DNA of 64,000 nucleotides from Trematomus loennbergii (GCA_012861695.1 JAAOOA010000033.1:13548434-13612433), one strand, 5' to 3'. Counted from the first letter of the stretch, positions 48,801 through 59,857 are shown. The notes: a model not told the origin generated them from the sequence alone. Numbers and translations: made by a program.

Positions 48801-49257
48801 GGCACGACTGATTCCATTCTAAGATTCTCCCTCCGGCCCAATCAATATGCGGATTGTGGGTGCGAAGCCAAGGGTAACCAAGAACCAAAGGTGTAGCAGG
48901 AGCGGAAATAACCTTCAGTTGGATTTCTTCTCTGTGATTACCAGAAATTAACAGGGTTACGGGTTGTGTCTGCTGTGTAACCTTAGAAATGCTTTTACCA
49001 TTTAAGGCATAAGCAGTCAAAGGTTCCAGTAAAGTTTCCAAGTTAAGACCCAGCTGCTTGGCTAGTTCACAGTCCACAAAGCTATCCTCAGCACCAGAGT
49101 CAATGAGGGCAGAGAGGGGCAAGGTCTGAGAGTTAGTACAAAGTCTGGCAGGAATCAGGAAACGGCTCAAAGTTGGGGCTACAATAGTTGTAGGTTGCGG
49201 ACTCGTCAGGACCCCCAAATTCACTGACGAGCCCCTGCGTTTGGGCGGACAGGACAA
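45873..49257 (-). pseudogene. Gypsy copy B pol (PR-RT-RNaseH-INT-chromodomain), frameshifted
   Basis: The protease-led frame (49,257-48,421) contains 'ALIDSGAEDSF' (D53) and runs into the start of RT. A missing C near 48,482 shifts to the frame 48,472-47,951, with '[10 protein letters not shown]' (YIDD at 48,145-48,134). A missing C near 47,961 shifts again. RNase H has the two breaks shared with copy A (about 47,620 and 47,555). The long frame 47,554-45,947 carries the RNase H end and the integrase, with H134, H141, C171, C174 and D204, D264, E300 (35 residues between the last two). A 1-nt loss near 46,163 puts the chromodomain (46,073-45,873) out of frame. Several breaks are 1-nt losses in short homopolymers, so some may be assembly errors. 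Copy A is intact at the three copy-B-specific sites. Confidence 0.92.
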
Positions 49258-50225
49258 CCAGAAAGGATATGCCCAACCTTACCACAATACAAGCACTCTC
49301 CAGACCTCATGCGTCGAAGGCGCTCCTCAGGGGATAATCCAGCACGTCCCAACTGCATAGCTTCCTCCTTAGCTACGGTGAACACGCGAGGTGGTGAGGT
49401 GAAGTCAGATGGTCTGGACACAGAGGGGGCAAGCTTGGGAGAGCTGTTTGGCTTATTAGGCAAAACAAAAGGTGAACGCTGCGCACGCTCCGCACGGCGC
49501 TCCCGCAGCCGGCTGTCGAGGCGAGACACCCAGGAGATTAAGGATTGGAGGTCAGCAGGCTCCTCTCTTGCAGCCAGCTCATCCTTCAGTTGATCCTTCA
49601 ATCCCCTAACAAACACAGCCCTTAAAGCCGCTTCGTCCCATCGGGCTTCTGCCGCCAGTGTGCGAAACTCGATAGAGTAATCTGCAACGGTTCGAGTCCC
49701 TTGTTGTAGATTTAGCAGACGACTAGCAGCTGAGCCAGAGTGTTCGGGATGATCAAAAACAGTGGAAACATATTCAGAAAAAACTCCAAAGGAAAGAGTG
49801 TCATAATCCACTGAAGAACTCAATGCTTCGGCCCAGGTTAAAGCTCTTCCACGAAACAAACTTAACACATAGTTAATTTTAGTCACCTCAGAAGAAAAAA
49901 ACAAGGGGCGCTGGCGAAATACCTTGTTGCATTGAAACAGAAATCCTCTGCATTTCTCCACCTCTCCATGGAAAGGCTCAGGGTCGGCAATGGGGAAATC
50001 CCGGCATGGAGTAGAATCCAGAGGTGGATTGGAAGGAGCAGGAAATGCAGCAGAAGACGTCAGGGTAGAGATCTGAGCAGCAAGGTTCGAGATGTGTAGT
50101 GCTATGGACTGATTGCTTTCTACTAAAGCTCGGATCATCTGCTCATGTTGGCCCAGAAGATTTCCCTGAAGGGAAAGGGCGTGCTGAACAGCGGCGGGAT
50201 CCGATCCAGTGTCAGCGGAGTTCAT
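49221..50225 (-). CDS. Gypsy copy B gag, intact (334 aa)
   Basis: Structural protein of the retrotransposon particle. It is a single uninterrupted frame from an ATG 16 nt after the 5' LTR to the stop at 49,221. The N-terminal 60 residues are probably helical. The central part has 'DPEPFHGEVEKCRGFLFQC', the retrotransposon gag block also found in PEG10/RTL-type domesticated genes. A charged Arg-rich stretch follows near residues 235-250, and the CCHC zinc knuckle is at C311, C314, H319, C324. It overlaps pol, which is read by -1 frameshifting. It could still supply particles to other copies. The transcript would start in the 5' LTR. Confidence 0.95.
   Translation of the reverse strand: MNSADTGSDPAAVQHALSLQGNLLGQHEQMIRALVESNQSIALHISNLAAQISTLTSSAAFPAPSNPPLDSTPCRDFPIADPEPFHGEVEKCRGFLFQCNKVFRQRPLFFSSEVTKINYVLSLFRGRALTWAEALSSSVDYDTLSFGVFSEYVSTVFDHPEHSGSAASRLLNLQQGTRTVADYSIEFRTLAAEARWDEAALRAVFVRGLKDQLKDELAAREEPADLQSLISWVSRLDSRLRERRAERAQRSPFVLPNKPNSSPKLAPSVSRPSDFTSPPRVFTVAKEEAMQLGRAGLSPEERLRRMRSGECLYCGKVGHILSGCPVRPNAGARQ
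49239..49245 (-). promoter_or_regulatory. -1 ribosomal frameshift slippery site, copy B
   Basis: CCCAAAC in the phase C CCA AAC of gag; the -1 frame continues as CCC AAA CGC into the protease frame. It lies 18 nt upstream of the gag stop codon. Identical in copy A. Confidence 0.78.
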
Positions 50226-50229
50226 TTTG

Positions 50230-50239
50230 ACCAGTTCGT
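50230..50239 (-). other. putative self-priming primer-binding site, copy B
   Basis: ACGAACTGGT on the element strand, two bases beyond the 5' LTR, complementary over 10 nt to ACCAGTTCGT in the LTR (50,833-50,824). Same arrangement as copy A. Confidence 0.65.
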
Positions 50240-50241
50240 AC

Positions 50242-51037
50242 TGTTACGCTCTCACGAGCCTACAGGACTGAACTCCAAATGCTAACACCAGGAAGAGGAC
50301 ACAGAGCTTTGTTGGTAAAAAGGTTTATTAAACCAGAAAACTCTTCGGGAAACAACAGAGAGATTTAATGTCCACTTAATCCGGGCCAGGGTTTTGTCAC
50401 CAACGGAGGTGCGGAGATGCACGGAGGTAATTCCGGCGAGGTGAGCCGGGGATCCAGAGCTGACGAGAGTAGACAGGAACGAGCTGGTGTGCGTGGAAGC
50501 ACGGAGGGAATACCGGCGAGGTGAGCCGGGGATCCAGAGCTGACGAGAGTAGACAGGATCGAGCTGGTGTGCGTGGAAGCACGGAGGGAACACCGGTGAG
50601 GTGAGCCGGGGATCCAGAGCTCACGAGAGTAGACAGGATCGAGCTGGTGTGCGTGGAAGCACGGAGGGAAACTCAGACGAGGAGTTGGAGGCTGGACGTG
50701 GCAGGCAGAGGAGTAGGCAGATGGATACTGGACAGAGAGCATAAGGTAAGATTTCAGGTACACAGATTGTTTAGTTTAGCTATAGTGAAAATACCAAGTC
50801 GTATTTACCAGCGTGGTGAAACGACGAACTGGTGAATACTGGATGGAGGACCCGGGTATATATGCAGGTGAAGGTGATTAGTGTAATCCGGATGATGAGC
50901 CACAGCTGAGGAGAGTTGGCGGGAAACAGAAGTGGGTCAGCCACGCCCAGCCAGGAAGACAGACACACAGACAAACAGACAATAACAAACACAAAACAAA
51001 GGGGAGAAGAAGGAGGGAGATACTGCAAATCCTCACA
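50242..51037 (-). repeat. Gypsy copy B 5' LTR
   Basis: 796 bp with three 80-bp units. It differs from the partner LTR by a 3-nt loss near 50,910. TATATA is at 50,857-50,863 and the predicted transcript start is near 50,833. Confidence 0.95.
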
Positions 51038-51710
51038 CTTTGCCATCTTTTCTTCAGAAGACTTTTGTGATGTAATTCCCTCAATGCAGATCACACATGG
51101 ACTGATCCATTATTTTAATAGGAGGGTAAATGGTATGGTGTGACAGGGTTGAAACAAACTGAGGGACGTGTGTCAATATTGCAATTTCATAGATAATTCA
51201 AGTATTTTTTCTGAATTTCTTTTTGATCAGTTAAAGTTGACAAGCATATGATTATATTAGCAGCAACATTTTGGGATAATTGGCCATTTTGATTTGTTTA
51301 ATATTAAATTAATATGTAATAATGCTTAGTGAGGACATGCAAATATGTCTGTCTACTACTATGACAACCCATTTTTAAAGAATATATATATATATATTTA
51401 GTTTTACATTGTAATGCAAAACAACCTGTTCCATTAATTGATTGCTTTAAAATACATTTTGTAGTTTCCTTTCATTTAAAATTGTTGAAGTAAGCTTGGG
51501 GGACTCAAAGGGCACCTGATTGTTCGTCTGAACACCTTGTTTCTCTTGTGCATTAAGAACACTTGTGTTGGGGCATGAATTAACAATAAATAGGTTATAC
51601 ACAGTATAAAATACCACGTGCTGTCCGCCCCCCATGCCACCCTGGCATGACCTCTTGCCCCCCCTTTGCCACCCCATGTAAAATGTTCTAGAACCGCCAC
51701 TGGTTAAGAC

Positions 51711-52040
51711 TATGCTGAATTAATGATAAAACATTTTTTTTACATGACTGTATTCCTTATTGGTTCGAAGTACACACTAACCAAAAACAAAGACCCGATA
51801 CTCGCCACACAAACCCAGGTGTGATTCTCTACCTCACTGTTTTAAGACCTCCAAATAAAAATGTCAACCTTCCATCACCATTGCAATCTTCAAAATCTAG
51901 CCATTTAATGCACAACCTGCTCAATAAATGCCTTCAGTTCCTCCAATCTTGACTATAATTACAGATAGATTCCTATATTTATCTAGAGTGAGTACGTTCA
52001 AGGCTAAATTACACACCTGGCAAAGTAAGGCCTCGGCCCT
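51711..52040. other. unannotated, nothing recognised
   Basis: Spacer between the hAT composite and the next composite element; no gene seen. Confidence 0.35.
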
Positions 52041-52138
52041 GAGGTACGCTCTAAAAAACGATTCAGTAGATTCCACTTAAAAAAAATACTTTTTCAACAT
52101 GGAAAATGTATTTTTTTTACCTCAACTTATTTTAGTTT

Positions 52139-53309
52139 TTAACCTGTTAAGCTCTGAGCCTGTTTTTCAGGTCTCAGGCTCGAAAATGTCATTCCCAGAA
52201 CAAATGACCATATCTTCCCTTCTAAAAGGGTTAAATTAATAATCTTTTTTCTCAAAGTAATGATAAACCTGTGAGTTGGATGTAGAAAAGTCAGAATCAA
52301 TATAGATGTTTTTTATTTTAAAGAAAATTCAGATTTTACATAGTAAAAAAACTGTAAATTATAGTGTCCGTCCAAAAATTATTTTTTACTTATAGTGAAA
52401 ACTACCCTTGGATGATGGGTTATTAGACTAAAAGCTTTAGGAATCCAAAGTACAACATATAAGTACCCTGTATCAATATTGATGCAAAACAAGTGACATT
52501 TGACCTTTTTAGAGAGGTTTAGCCAAAACCACTCCACCTCTGAGGTGATTTGGGTGAAAATGGTCTTTTTTTCATATCTCTGGCCCCCCTTGGTTGATTT
52601 TGATGGTTGACACCTCTTTCTGACCGTTAGAGCCAATAGAATCGAAGGGGGAGGCTCCTACACACACTCGTTGTGAAAACAAACGGTGGGGGCTTCCCGC
52701 ATGCAGGTTTGCACCAGAGTGAAGCGATATCTCGCTCTGACATTTGGAAACGAAAAAGCAGTTTTATTGCTTATGGATTATCAGAAATCATTTCAAAGAG
52801 GACACAGACACATTGGATGAACCTATGGATTAACTGCAGCATCGTTTTTTCTATCGTTTTAATGCCATTGAAGACCAGTTTTGACCAAGGTAAGCCATGT
52901 TAGCGTTTGTAGCTACCTAGCGCCACATGTTTTGATGTACGTTTTCGTTTATAGCGTCGCAAATGTTCATCACTGAGTGTTGAGGTGGGCACCCCAGATT
53001 CTGTGTCTCCAGGAGATGCTAATCGAGGGGTTGGCTGTGCATCTAGGATAAGTAATAAGGGAGTTATGAGTGAGTTTAGGTGCAGTGATAGGTTACATGT
53101 TTTCGCTCGTGGCTAATTCAGAGGCTGAGTGTTAGCATTGTGGTTTTCTTTGGAAAAAAAAATTAAAAAGATCAGTTAGCTGAGTTTCTTCCCGTTACAT
53201 GGATATAAAACATTCATAGTTTATTAAATATTAAGATTCCTTAGACGTTGTTTCCTGCAAATGACGCGTTTATCCGCCCGGTACCGGGGGGTGGTGCGTA
53301 ACGGGTTAA
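52139..53309 (+). mobile_element. TTAA element, copy at 52 kb (1.17 kb)
   Basis: TTAA flanks both ends. The termini are TTAACCTGTTAAGC and, reverse-complemented, TTAACCCGTTACGC. A terminal palindrome ('gagcctgtttttcaggtctc') lies just inside the left end. It aligns end to end with the 55,347-56,514 copy and with the reversed 14,249-15,309 copy. No protein with a known domain. Confidence 0.85.
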
Positions 53310-53848
53310 TAAGTCGGTCAAACTGAAAAAGAACATTTTGTTTTACTTACAAATGTAATGATTTTGAAAAAATATTTCTGCATTCACTCAACTATAGGGA
53401 AATACTAAGTTGGAGTAACTCGTATCTATTGAGTTTCAACGGTTTAGTTTAAAAACTGAACACGCTTGGACTTGCCCGGACTTTGCTAGACCGCATGTTG
53501 AGTTGGAGCAATCTGCATTCATCCTGGAAGCGGAACACTTGATAGCAGTGGAACAACAGGATTTTAACCTAATAATCTATCAAGTTACCTGGTAAGTAGC
53601 CATTTTTGTTCAGCTTAATTTACAACAGCTGCTTACTGCATACACAGTGTAACACAAGCTGTAAGGTGGTCATTAGCTACTTGGTTTAAGCTACTGTAGC
53701 ATGCATAGTATACTATGCATGCTAGCTGTTTGTATCCTCCTGTATCCTTTGTTTCACAGTTGCAGTCAAAGTTCATTATTTGTAATACAATATATATATA
53801 TTCTTGTTAGAATTAACGTTACATTTGATAAAAACTGATTAAAATAAA
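53310..53848. other. outer-element sequence, with 28-bp palindrome
   Basis: No coding region seen. A perfect 28-bp palindrome (TAGCATGCATAGTA followed by its exact complement) occupies 53,697-53,724. Confidence 0.6.
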
Positions 53849-54625
53849 TAGGGATGCTCCGATCGCCAATTTTGGGGCCGATCGCCGATCGCCAGAATCA
53901 GTATCTGCCGATACCGATCGCCGATCCGATCGAGTGGGCGGGGCCTAAATGGAAGATTTAAACATCACTTTGAATCTTCCATTTAAAGTGATGTTTAAAA
54001 CTCAGTTAATGGGGCTCATTCACTGGAGCTTCCACAAACAACAATCAACTTAATTATTACATTCAAATTATGTATATTATTCAAGTTTACATTCACTTTG
54101 GATAATAACACGGGAGAAATGAGCAAGCGCTCTCTTTTCCTCTCTCCCTCTCCCTCTCTCTCTCCCCCTCTCTCTCCCCCGCTCTCCCTCTCCTGACAGC
54201 CCGTCAGTATCGTCTCATGCAGCTCGCTGATCCAGTAATGTGTGAGGCCGACAGTGAAGAATAAACATATTTATAACTAGTTTAGCTTGTTCCAGAGGTA
54301 GATAAAATAGCTAAGTGTGTTAGGTCTAACTCTTGTGTGTTTCGCTCCGCTCACCGCTCCGTCACAGCGGGTGGAGCTGCAGGATTTCTGCTTCACACAC
54401 ACGTTGCATACCGCTATTTTACTGTTTTTCGGACACCTTAAAATAATGCCAGACCGGTGAAGCCATTTTGGCGAGCTTGTTTTGCCGCGCACAGAGAAAA
54501 GTGTCATGTATTTTACGTCATGCGATCGGCCCTCGCGATCGGCATGTTTAGAGAGCACCGATCGATCGGTAGAGAGTGAGTATCGGCAGATCTCGATCGG
54601 TGACCGATCGATCGGAGCATCCCTA
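53849..54625. mobile_element. hAT-type MITE, 8-bp TSD (777 bp)
   Basis: The ends TAGGGATGCTCCGATCG and CGATCGGAGCATCCCTA are perfect inverted repeats. AAAATAAA flanks both (53,841-53,848; 54,626-54,633). An internal hairpin (TTTAAACATCACTTT / AAAGTGATGTTTAAA) lies at about 53,957-53,998. A pyrimidine-rich 'ctctcc' run is at 54,130-54,190. The minus-strand open frame across the right half is not a recognised protein. Confidence 0.85.
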
Positions 54626-54729
54626 AAAATAAATATGAACAGCAACTGACAATGCTCGGCATGTTCAGTTTTTACAAACAAGCCTTTGTTTTTCTTTCTC
54701 AACATTAAAATGTTCTCCTTTTTTAAGGA

Positions 54730-55134
54730 TGATTCGGTGGAAAGAATAAAAGAGGTTGCTATCCGTTGCTTGGTGGTGTGTCTTCGTGAAAAGGAGGATC
54801 TCTTCAAGGAAAACTTAAGTAAGTAAAGACGATGCTTAAATCATACTGTGACTTGTGTTAACCTGAAACACAATGCAATGTTTTCAAATCTGATTTCACC
54901 AAAAACACTGAAATGTATTTTCTAATCTACTTATTCCAGGATGGTGAAGTGGAAGTTAGCAATGAAGTGCTGAAGATTGTCTTGACCAATGCTGCGGATG
55001 CAAGAATAGTGATTGAAGGAACAGAAGTCCTTCAAATCTCAGATGCGACAAGAGTTTGTGCCATGCTGATGGGGCTAATATACGCACTCAACCTGAACTA
55101 CCTAAAAGAGATGTTAAAAACGTTGGAAGCAGGT
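54730..55134 (+). pseudogene. exon remnants of an unrecognised fish-repeat protein
   Basis: Two exon-like blocks. The first (about 54,730-54,820) follows a TTTTTTAAG acceptor, reads 'DDSVERIKEVAIRCLVVCLR' and ends at a GTAAGT donor. The second (about 54,940-55,134) follows TTATTCCAG and contains 'IVIEGTEVLQISDATRVCAM' then 'GLIYALNL'. I recall a similar 'VIEGVEVL...GLIYALNL' C-terminus in many repetitive fish predicted proteins, but I cannot name its function. The two blocks do not join in frame by the obvious donor, so a frameshift or another splice site is needed. It may be the gene of the outer element. Confidence 0.5.
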
Positions 55135-55346
55135 TCATGCCTTTATTTTAATTTTTGTATTTACTTTTATTTCATATTTGAGAACATTTGTTCTAAAAAG
55201 GTCATTGTGTAAAGAACATTTTAAAAGAAACTGTTAAAAAGTGGAACTTAAATGTGTATATTATTTTTGACTCAAAGAAATTAGTTTCTAATACTCAAAC
55301 AAATTTAAGGTAACAATTTGCATGGACATTTTTGAGTAGTATGGAC

Positions 55347-56514
55347 TTAACCTGTTAAGCCCTGAGCCTGTTTTTCAGGTCTCAGGCTCGAAAATGACAT
55401 TCCCAGAACAAATGACCATATCTTCCCTTCTAAAAGGGTTAAATTAATAATCTTTTTTCTCAAAGTAATGATAAACATGTGAGTTGGATGTAGAAAAGTC
55501 AGAATCAATATAGATGTTTTTTATTTTAAAGAAAATTCAGATTTTACATAGTAAAACACTGTAAATTATAGTGTCCGTCCAAAAATTATTTTTTACTTAT
55601 AGTGAAAACTACCCTTGGATGATGGTAAGGTAGACTAAAAGCTTTAGGAATCCAAAGTACAACATATAATAAGTACCCTGTCTCAAGATTGATGCAAAAC
55701 AAGTGACATTTGACCTTTTTAGAGAGATTTAGCCAAAAACACTCCACCTCTGAGGTGATTTGGGTGAAAATGTTTTTTTCATATCTCTGGAACCCATTGG
55801 TCGATTTTGATGGTTGACACCTTTCTGACCGTTAGAGCCAATAGAATCGAAGGGGGAGTCCCCCACACACACTCATTGTGAAAACAAACGGTGGGGGCTT
55901 CGCGCATGCAGGTTGGCATCAGAGTGAAGCGATCTCTCGCTCTGACATCTGGAAACGAAAAAGCAGTTTTATTGCTTATGGATTATCAGAAATCATTTCA
56001 AAGAGGACACAGACACATTGGATTAACCTATGGATTAACTGCAGCATCGTTTTTTATCGTTTTAATGCCATTGAAGACCAGTTTTGACCAAGGTAAGCCA
56101 TGTTAGCGTTTGTAGCTACCTAGCGCCACATGTTTTGATGTACGTTTTCGTTTATAGAGTCGCAAATGTTTATCACTGAGTGTTGAGGTGGGCACCCATC
56201 GATTCTGTGTCTCCAGACGATGCTAATCAATGGGTTGGTTGTGCATCTAGGATAAGTAATAAGGGAGTTATGAGTGAGTTTAGGTGCAGTGCTAGGTTAG
56301 CATTTTTTCGCTCGTGGCTAATTCAGAGGCTGAGTGTTAGCATTGTGGTTTTTTTTTGGTTTTTAAAAAAAAAGATCAGTTAGCTGAGTTTCTTCCCGTT
56401 ACATGGATATAAAACACTCATAGTTTATTAAATATTAAGATTCCTTAGACGTTGTTTCCTGCAAATGACGCGTTTATCCGCCCGATACCGGGGGGGCGGT
56501 GCGTAAGAGGTTAA
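55347..56514 (+). mobile_element. TTAA element, copy at 55 kb (1.17 kb)
   Basis: Bounded by TTAA at 55,347-55,350 and 56,511-56,514. Near-identical in order and length to the 52-kb copy, with scattered substitutions and small indels. Separate TTAA insertion site, same orientation. Confidence 0.85.
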
Positions 56515-56769
56515 ATAAATTACAATAGCTTAAATATCTTAATATCACTCCATCTTTACGATTAAAATTAAGTTGGTTCAACTTAATTTAGTTATTAAAG
56601 GTGAAAGCAAATTATGTTTGTAGTACTGAACTATTTGAGTTAATCAGATTATAAATGGGTACTCCGATTAACTTAATAATCGATTAAGTTGGAAATACTT
56701 AAAAAGATCAACGCAAATTGTTACCTCAATTTATATAAGTAGAGCCGGTGTTTTTTTTTAGAGTGTAGA

Positions 56770-59115
56770 AAGTGTGATTCATGTTGTCCATGGTAATTAT
56801 AAGAACATTTGCTCTGCATGCTGTAGTCGGCTGGACATGACACTAACACAATGTAAGAAAGTGGGAGTGATTTAAGCCCCCATGACTCATTTCGTACCTA
56901 GGCCACCTGGTGGGTTAATCCAGCAATACTGCAATATCTTTAAATCCTTCTTGCAGCTGCTCTAGAGACATGTTCAGGCTAGTAAGTGGCTTTTGAAAGC
57001 CATACATCTGTGGCTTCATCAGGGAACGTAATGTATGAATCCCAAAAAGATATGATTTTGTCCTCTAGTTATGAAAATCAACAAGTCAAGGTCAAATATG
57101 GATCTACTTCGACCGCCAACAACCAAACGATGTACTATATTTTACTCCTCCCAACTTCTTCATGTCTTGTCTGTTTTTAGTCCCACTTGTTTCACTTCAT
57201 ATTTTTTTTCTCTTTTCAGTTCCTTAATCTTCCTCCTGTTCTCATTTTTATTCATCTCTCCCTTTTGTTTATCTGCTAAAATGTGTCTTCACTCCCCGAA
57301 TTTTGCTGTCTCCTTCTCTATTCCTTTATATTTGTACCTCTATAACCATGTTTTGTCATTTACTTTTAATTCCTGTCTGTTTTCAAAGTCTTATTATTTA
57401 TTAATGTTGTTTTTTTTGTGTCCGCCCAAAGTATTACATAACTTAACTGGCGTTTCCTAGACCTAACATGATCCTCTGTTGTTCTTGCTAGATCGGTCTT
57501 TGCATAAACAATTCTGCAATTGTTTCATACTGGGGAAGGAGTGGACTGTGCTGCTGTGTTTGAGAAGTTTTTATGGGCATTACTGAAAACTTTTTATTTT
57601 GATAAAACTGGGAAATCCGTCATAAGTGCTGCATATCCAAGCCTACTACAGTTGTTGTCCGATATTAAAGAGCAATAGTTTCAGAGTGACCTCTCAAAGC
57701 TCCACAGGGTGCATGTTAGACATCAGAGTGTAGCTTTTTGGTAGAGTAGATATTTAATTTCCTGTAGTGGAAAATTGGTATTCGTGCCCATCTCCTGTCT
57801 TTTCCAGTCTCTTGTTGTCTGGCAGCCTGGTTCTTCTAAGGTTTTAAGCGCAAATCCTCTGGAAGCACTCAGTGAACCAGAGATACAACTGTTTTGAATT
57901 CACCTGGATGATGATTTGGAACAAAACGGTGCTCTCAGACTTGAGAGCCGAAGTGCTATAGGTGACAAATGTGTGTTATAATGGCGGGTTAAGAGGAGTT
58001 GAGCCAGCAGAAGGGCTCAAAGGAGGCCAAAAGTGTCATTTGGATATCTTTCCAAAGTAGATTTGAGCAAGGGTCATTCAGTAGAGAGCAAACATGACAT
58101 TTCCATTTTAGGAGCAGCTTATGAAGAGGAAATAGTGGTTGGATGCAGTGAGGGATAAAATACACTATAACATGTCACTGTGAAGAGAATGAGGGAGGAG
58201 AAAAAAGGCCAGTGATTTCTTAAAGACACTCTCAAAGTCACATCATAAAGAGTCAAGCTTTGCAAGGTACAGTATAATTGTGTAGCAGTGGAAGATGGCT
58301 TTAGTGTTAAAGAACACTCATTATGCTCTTCTTTTTTAATTGTCCTAATACTTATTGTAAAACAAAAAGGTAAAAATGTGTAGGGTAAATACAAACAGCA
58401 TGCATGAGCTGTTTACCTTTTCTTACTTTATATCTGGATATTTCATATTTTTGCTCCATTTCTAAGAGGAATTATTTGGATCTGTTCATACTGTAGGTTA
58501 AAGGATCTATTGACTATTTGATGAGATATGGTAAAGCTGTTAGTTAAAATAGATGGCATATACTGTCTGAAGTCAGCTATATTTCAAGGCAACTAATGTG
58601 TTGAGAGTATAAATACAGACAATTGAATTTGCAGTAGCAGTGTTTAAAAAAGGCATAAAGTAGAAGAAGTCTGGCTGCAGATGAACATCTGTCCCCCTCT
58701 TCCAACTGCTCTGCATGGTGCCCATCCACCCTGACTCTGCAGTGGTGGAATAATCTTTTTTTCTCAGTCAGAATCAGATTTTCCAATACATGCTTGAAAC
58801 TCATCATTTCCACATCCAACTCGCCCAGTGCTCTCACTCAATCTCCATCTCCTTCACATCAGGGTTTGTCTACTGCATTTTCCCCAACAGACATAAATTA
58901 GGGTATGCTACGTTTAGAACTGTGGATATTGCTGCAATCTCGTTAGACTGCTGAGAAGAGGACTCAGATCAGATTCAACCTTCTGAAGAGCCCCACCTGG
59001 TCGGGGTTGTTTTCTTGCCCCCTATGTTTCACTTGGTGAGATCCAATTAAAAAAACTTAGTGTCAAAGGTTTGTGTAAGCGTTGGTTTACAGTAACCAAT
59101 ACAAGTTTCACTGTA
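56770..59115. other. unannotated, nothing recognised
   Basis: No gene supported; the open frames are short and Ser/Phe-rich or AT-driven. No repeat termini recognised. Confidence 0.35.
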
Positions 59116-59118
59116 TAA

Positions 59119-59854
59119 TGGCGCATTTCCATTGCTGGGCCTCGCTCGACTTTGTACGGTATAGTTATGACAGGCTCACTTTATGCTGCGTTTCCATTAC
59201 AGTTTAGTAGCTGGGGCAGTAACTATAGTAACGCAGTGTAGGCGGAGCCGTGACGTCATCTTCAATGCGAACCACAGAAAAACAACATCAGCTGTTAGCA
59301 CTCAAGCTCACAGCTCCTCATATCTGTTCAGAAACTAGACAAAAGTTAAACGAGTACAAACCACAGACTGTCTGTGTCATGGCGAATACAGTCGCTGGTT
59401 TATTTATGTCTGTATAGGCCGTTGTGAGTGTGGACGGTCGGAGCATATACTGCGTTAGCTTAGCCGATCTCCATTTAGAAAACACGCATTTTAAAAGGTT
59501 TTTCGTCTGCAGACTTGTCAAAGCATTAATTCATGGTTTTTACTAACCGGTATCAGTATGTTGTTACTGTACTTCGGCATCATTTTGAAACGTGTATTAC
59601 AATTAAATCACAGTCAAATATGTTCATTTTGTTGTAGTTGTAGCCCCCTTGCCAGCGATTCTCTCTCTCTAGTTTAGCATACTCAGCCCGACTCAGCCTG
59701 GTTGTTGGCCCGCTAAGAACCTCGATTTTATGGGGCCAGAAAAACTGTGAAATAGTACCCGCTAGCCGGTACTACGCCTAGTGGAAACGCAACCAAAAAC
59801 GGGCCGGGCACGGCACGCTTAAACCGCGCTCCACGCTGTAGTGGAAATGCGCCA
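59119..59854. mobile_element. Harbinger-type MITE, TAA TSD (736 bp)
   Basis: The left end TGGCGCATTTCCATTGCTGG mirrors the right end (reverse complement TGGCGCATTTCCACTACAGC). TAA flanks both sides (59,116-59,118; 59,855-59,857). GC-rich subterminal parts ('gcgtttccattac', 'gtggaaacgcaacc') recur inside. No transposase. Length and 3-bp TWA-type duplication fit PIF/Harbinger. Confidence 0.8.
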
Positions 59855-59857
59855 TAA

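Larger units (their letters stand above)
45074..51042 (-). mobile_element. Ty3/Gypsy retrotransposon copy B (Tf1/sushi-like), full length
   Basis: LTRs 45,079-45,877 and 50,242-51,037 with 5-bp duplication CTTTG on each side (45,074-45,078; 51,038-51,042). Internal region and coding order are as in copy A, with few differences between copies. gag is intact; pol has frameshifts. By eye the two LTRs differ only by a 3-nt indel, so the insertion is very recent. It lies inside the 39.5-51.7 kb hAT element. Confidence 0.95.
39541..51702. mobile_element. hAT element enlarged to 12.2 kb by nested insertions
   Basis: The left end CAGGGGCGGATCTACGGGGG and right end (reverse complement CAGTGGCGGTTCTAGAACAT) are hAT-type termini. 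The perfect 8-bp GTTAAGAC flanks both (39,533-39,540 and 51,703-51,710). C-rich subterminal stretches occur at each side (39,555-39,640; 51,625-51,675). Inside lie the complete TIR element 40,815-42,715, a SINE, a Harbinger-like remnant and all of Gypsy copy B. No hAT transposase was recognised. A short plus-strand frame at 39,983-40,342 has no known domain. Confidence 0.8.
52043..56767 (+). mobile_element. outer TIR element with nested insertions (4.7 kb)
   Basis: The left end ACGCTCTAAAAAACGATTCA and right end (reverse complement ACACTCTAAAAAAAAACACC) resemble a common fish element with 'acactctaaaaaa' termini. Between them are two TTAA elements, a hAT MITE and two exon-like pieces of one protein. 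No target duplication could be defined, and the pairing of the two ends is inferred. Confidence 0.5.

Noticed and set aside
52673..52903. Open frame beginning MKTNGGG shared by the 52- and 55-kb TTAA elements
   Set aside because: Lengths and ends differ through indels and it is lost in the 14-kb copy; explained by repeat homology.
54277..54807. 176-codon minus-strand frame
   Set aside because: It starts in single-copy sequence and crosses the right TIR of the hAT MITE; no domain and Arg/Ser-biased composition.
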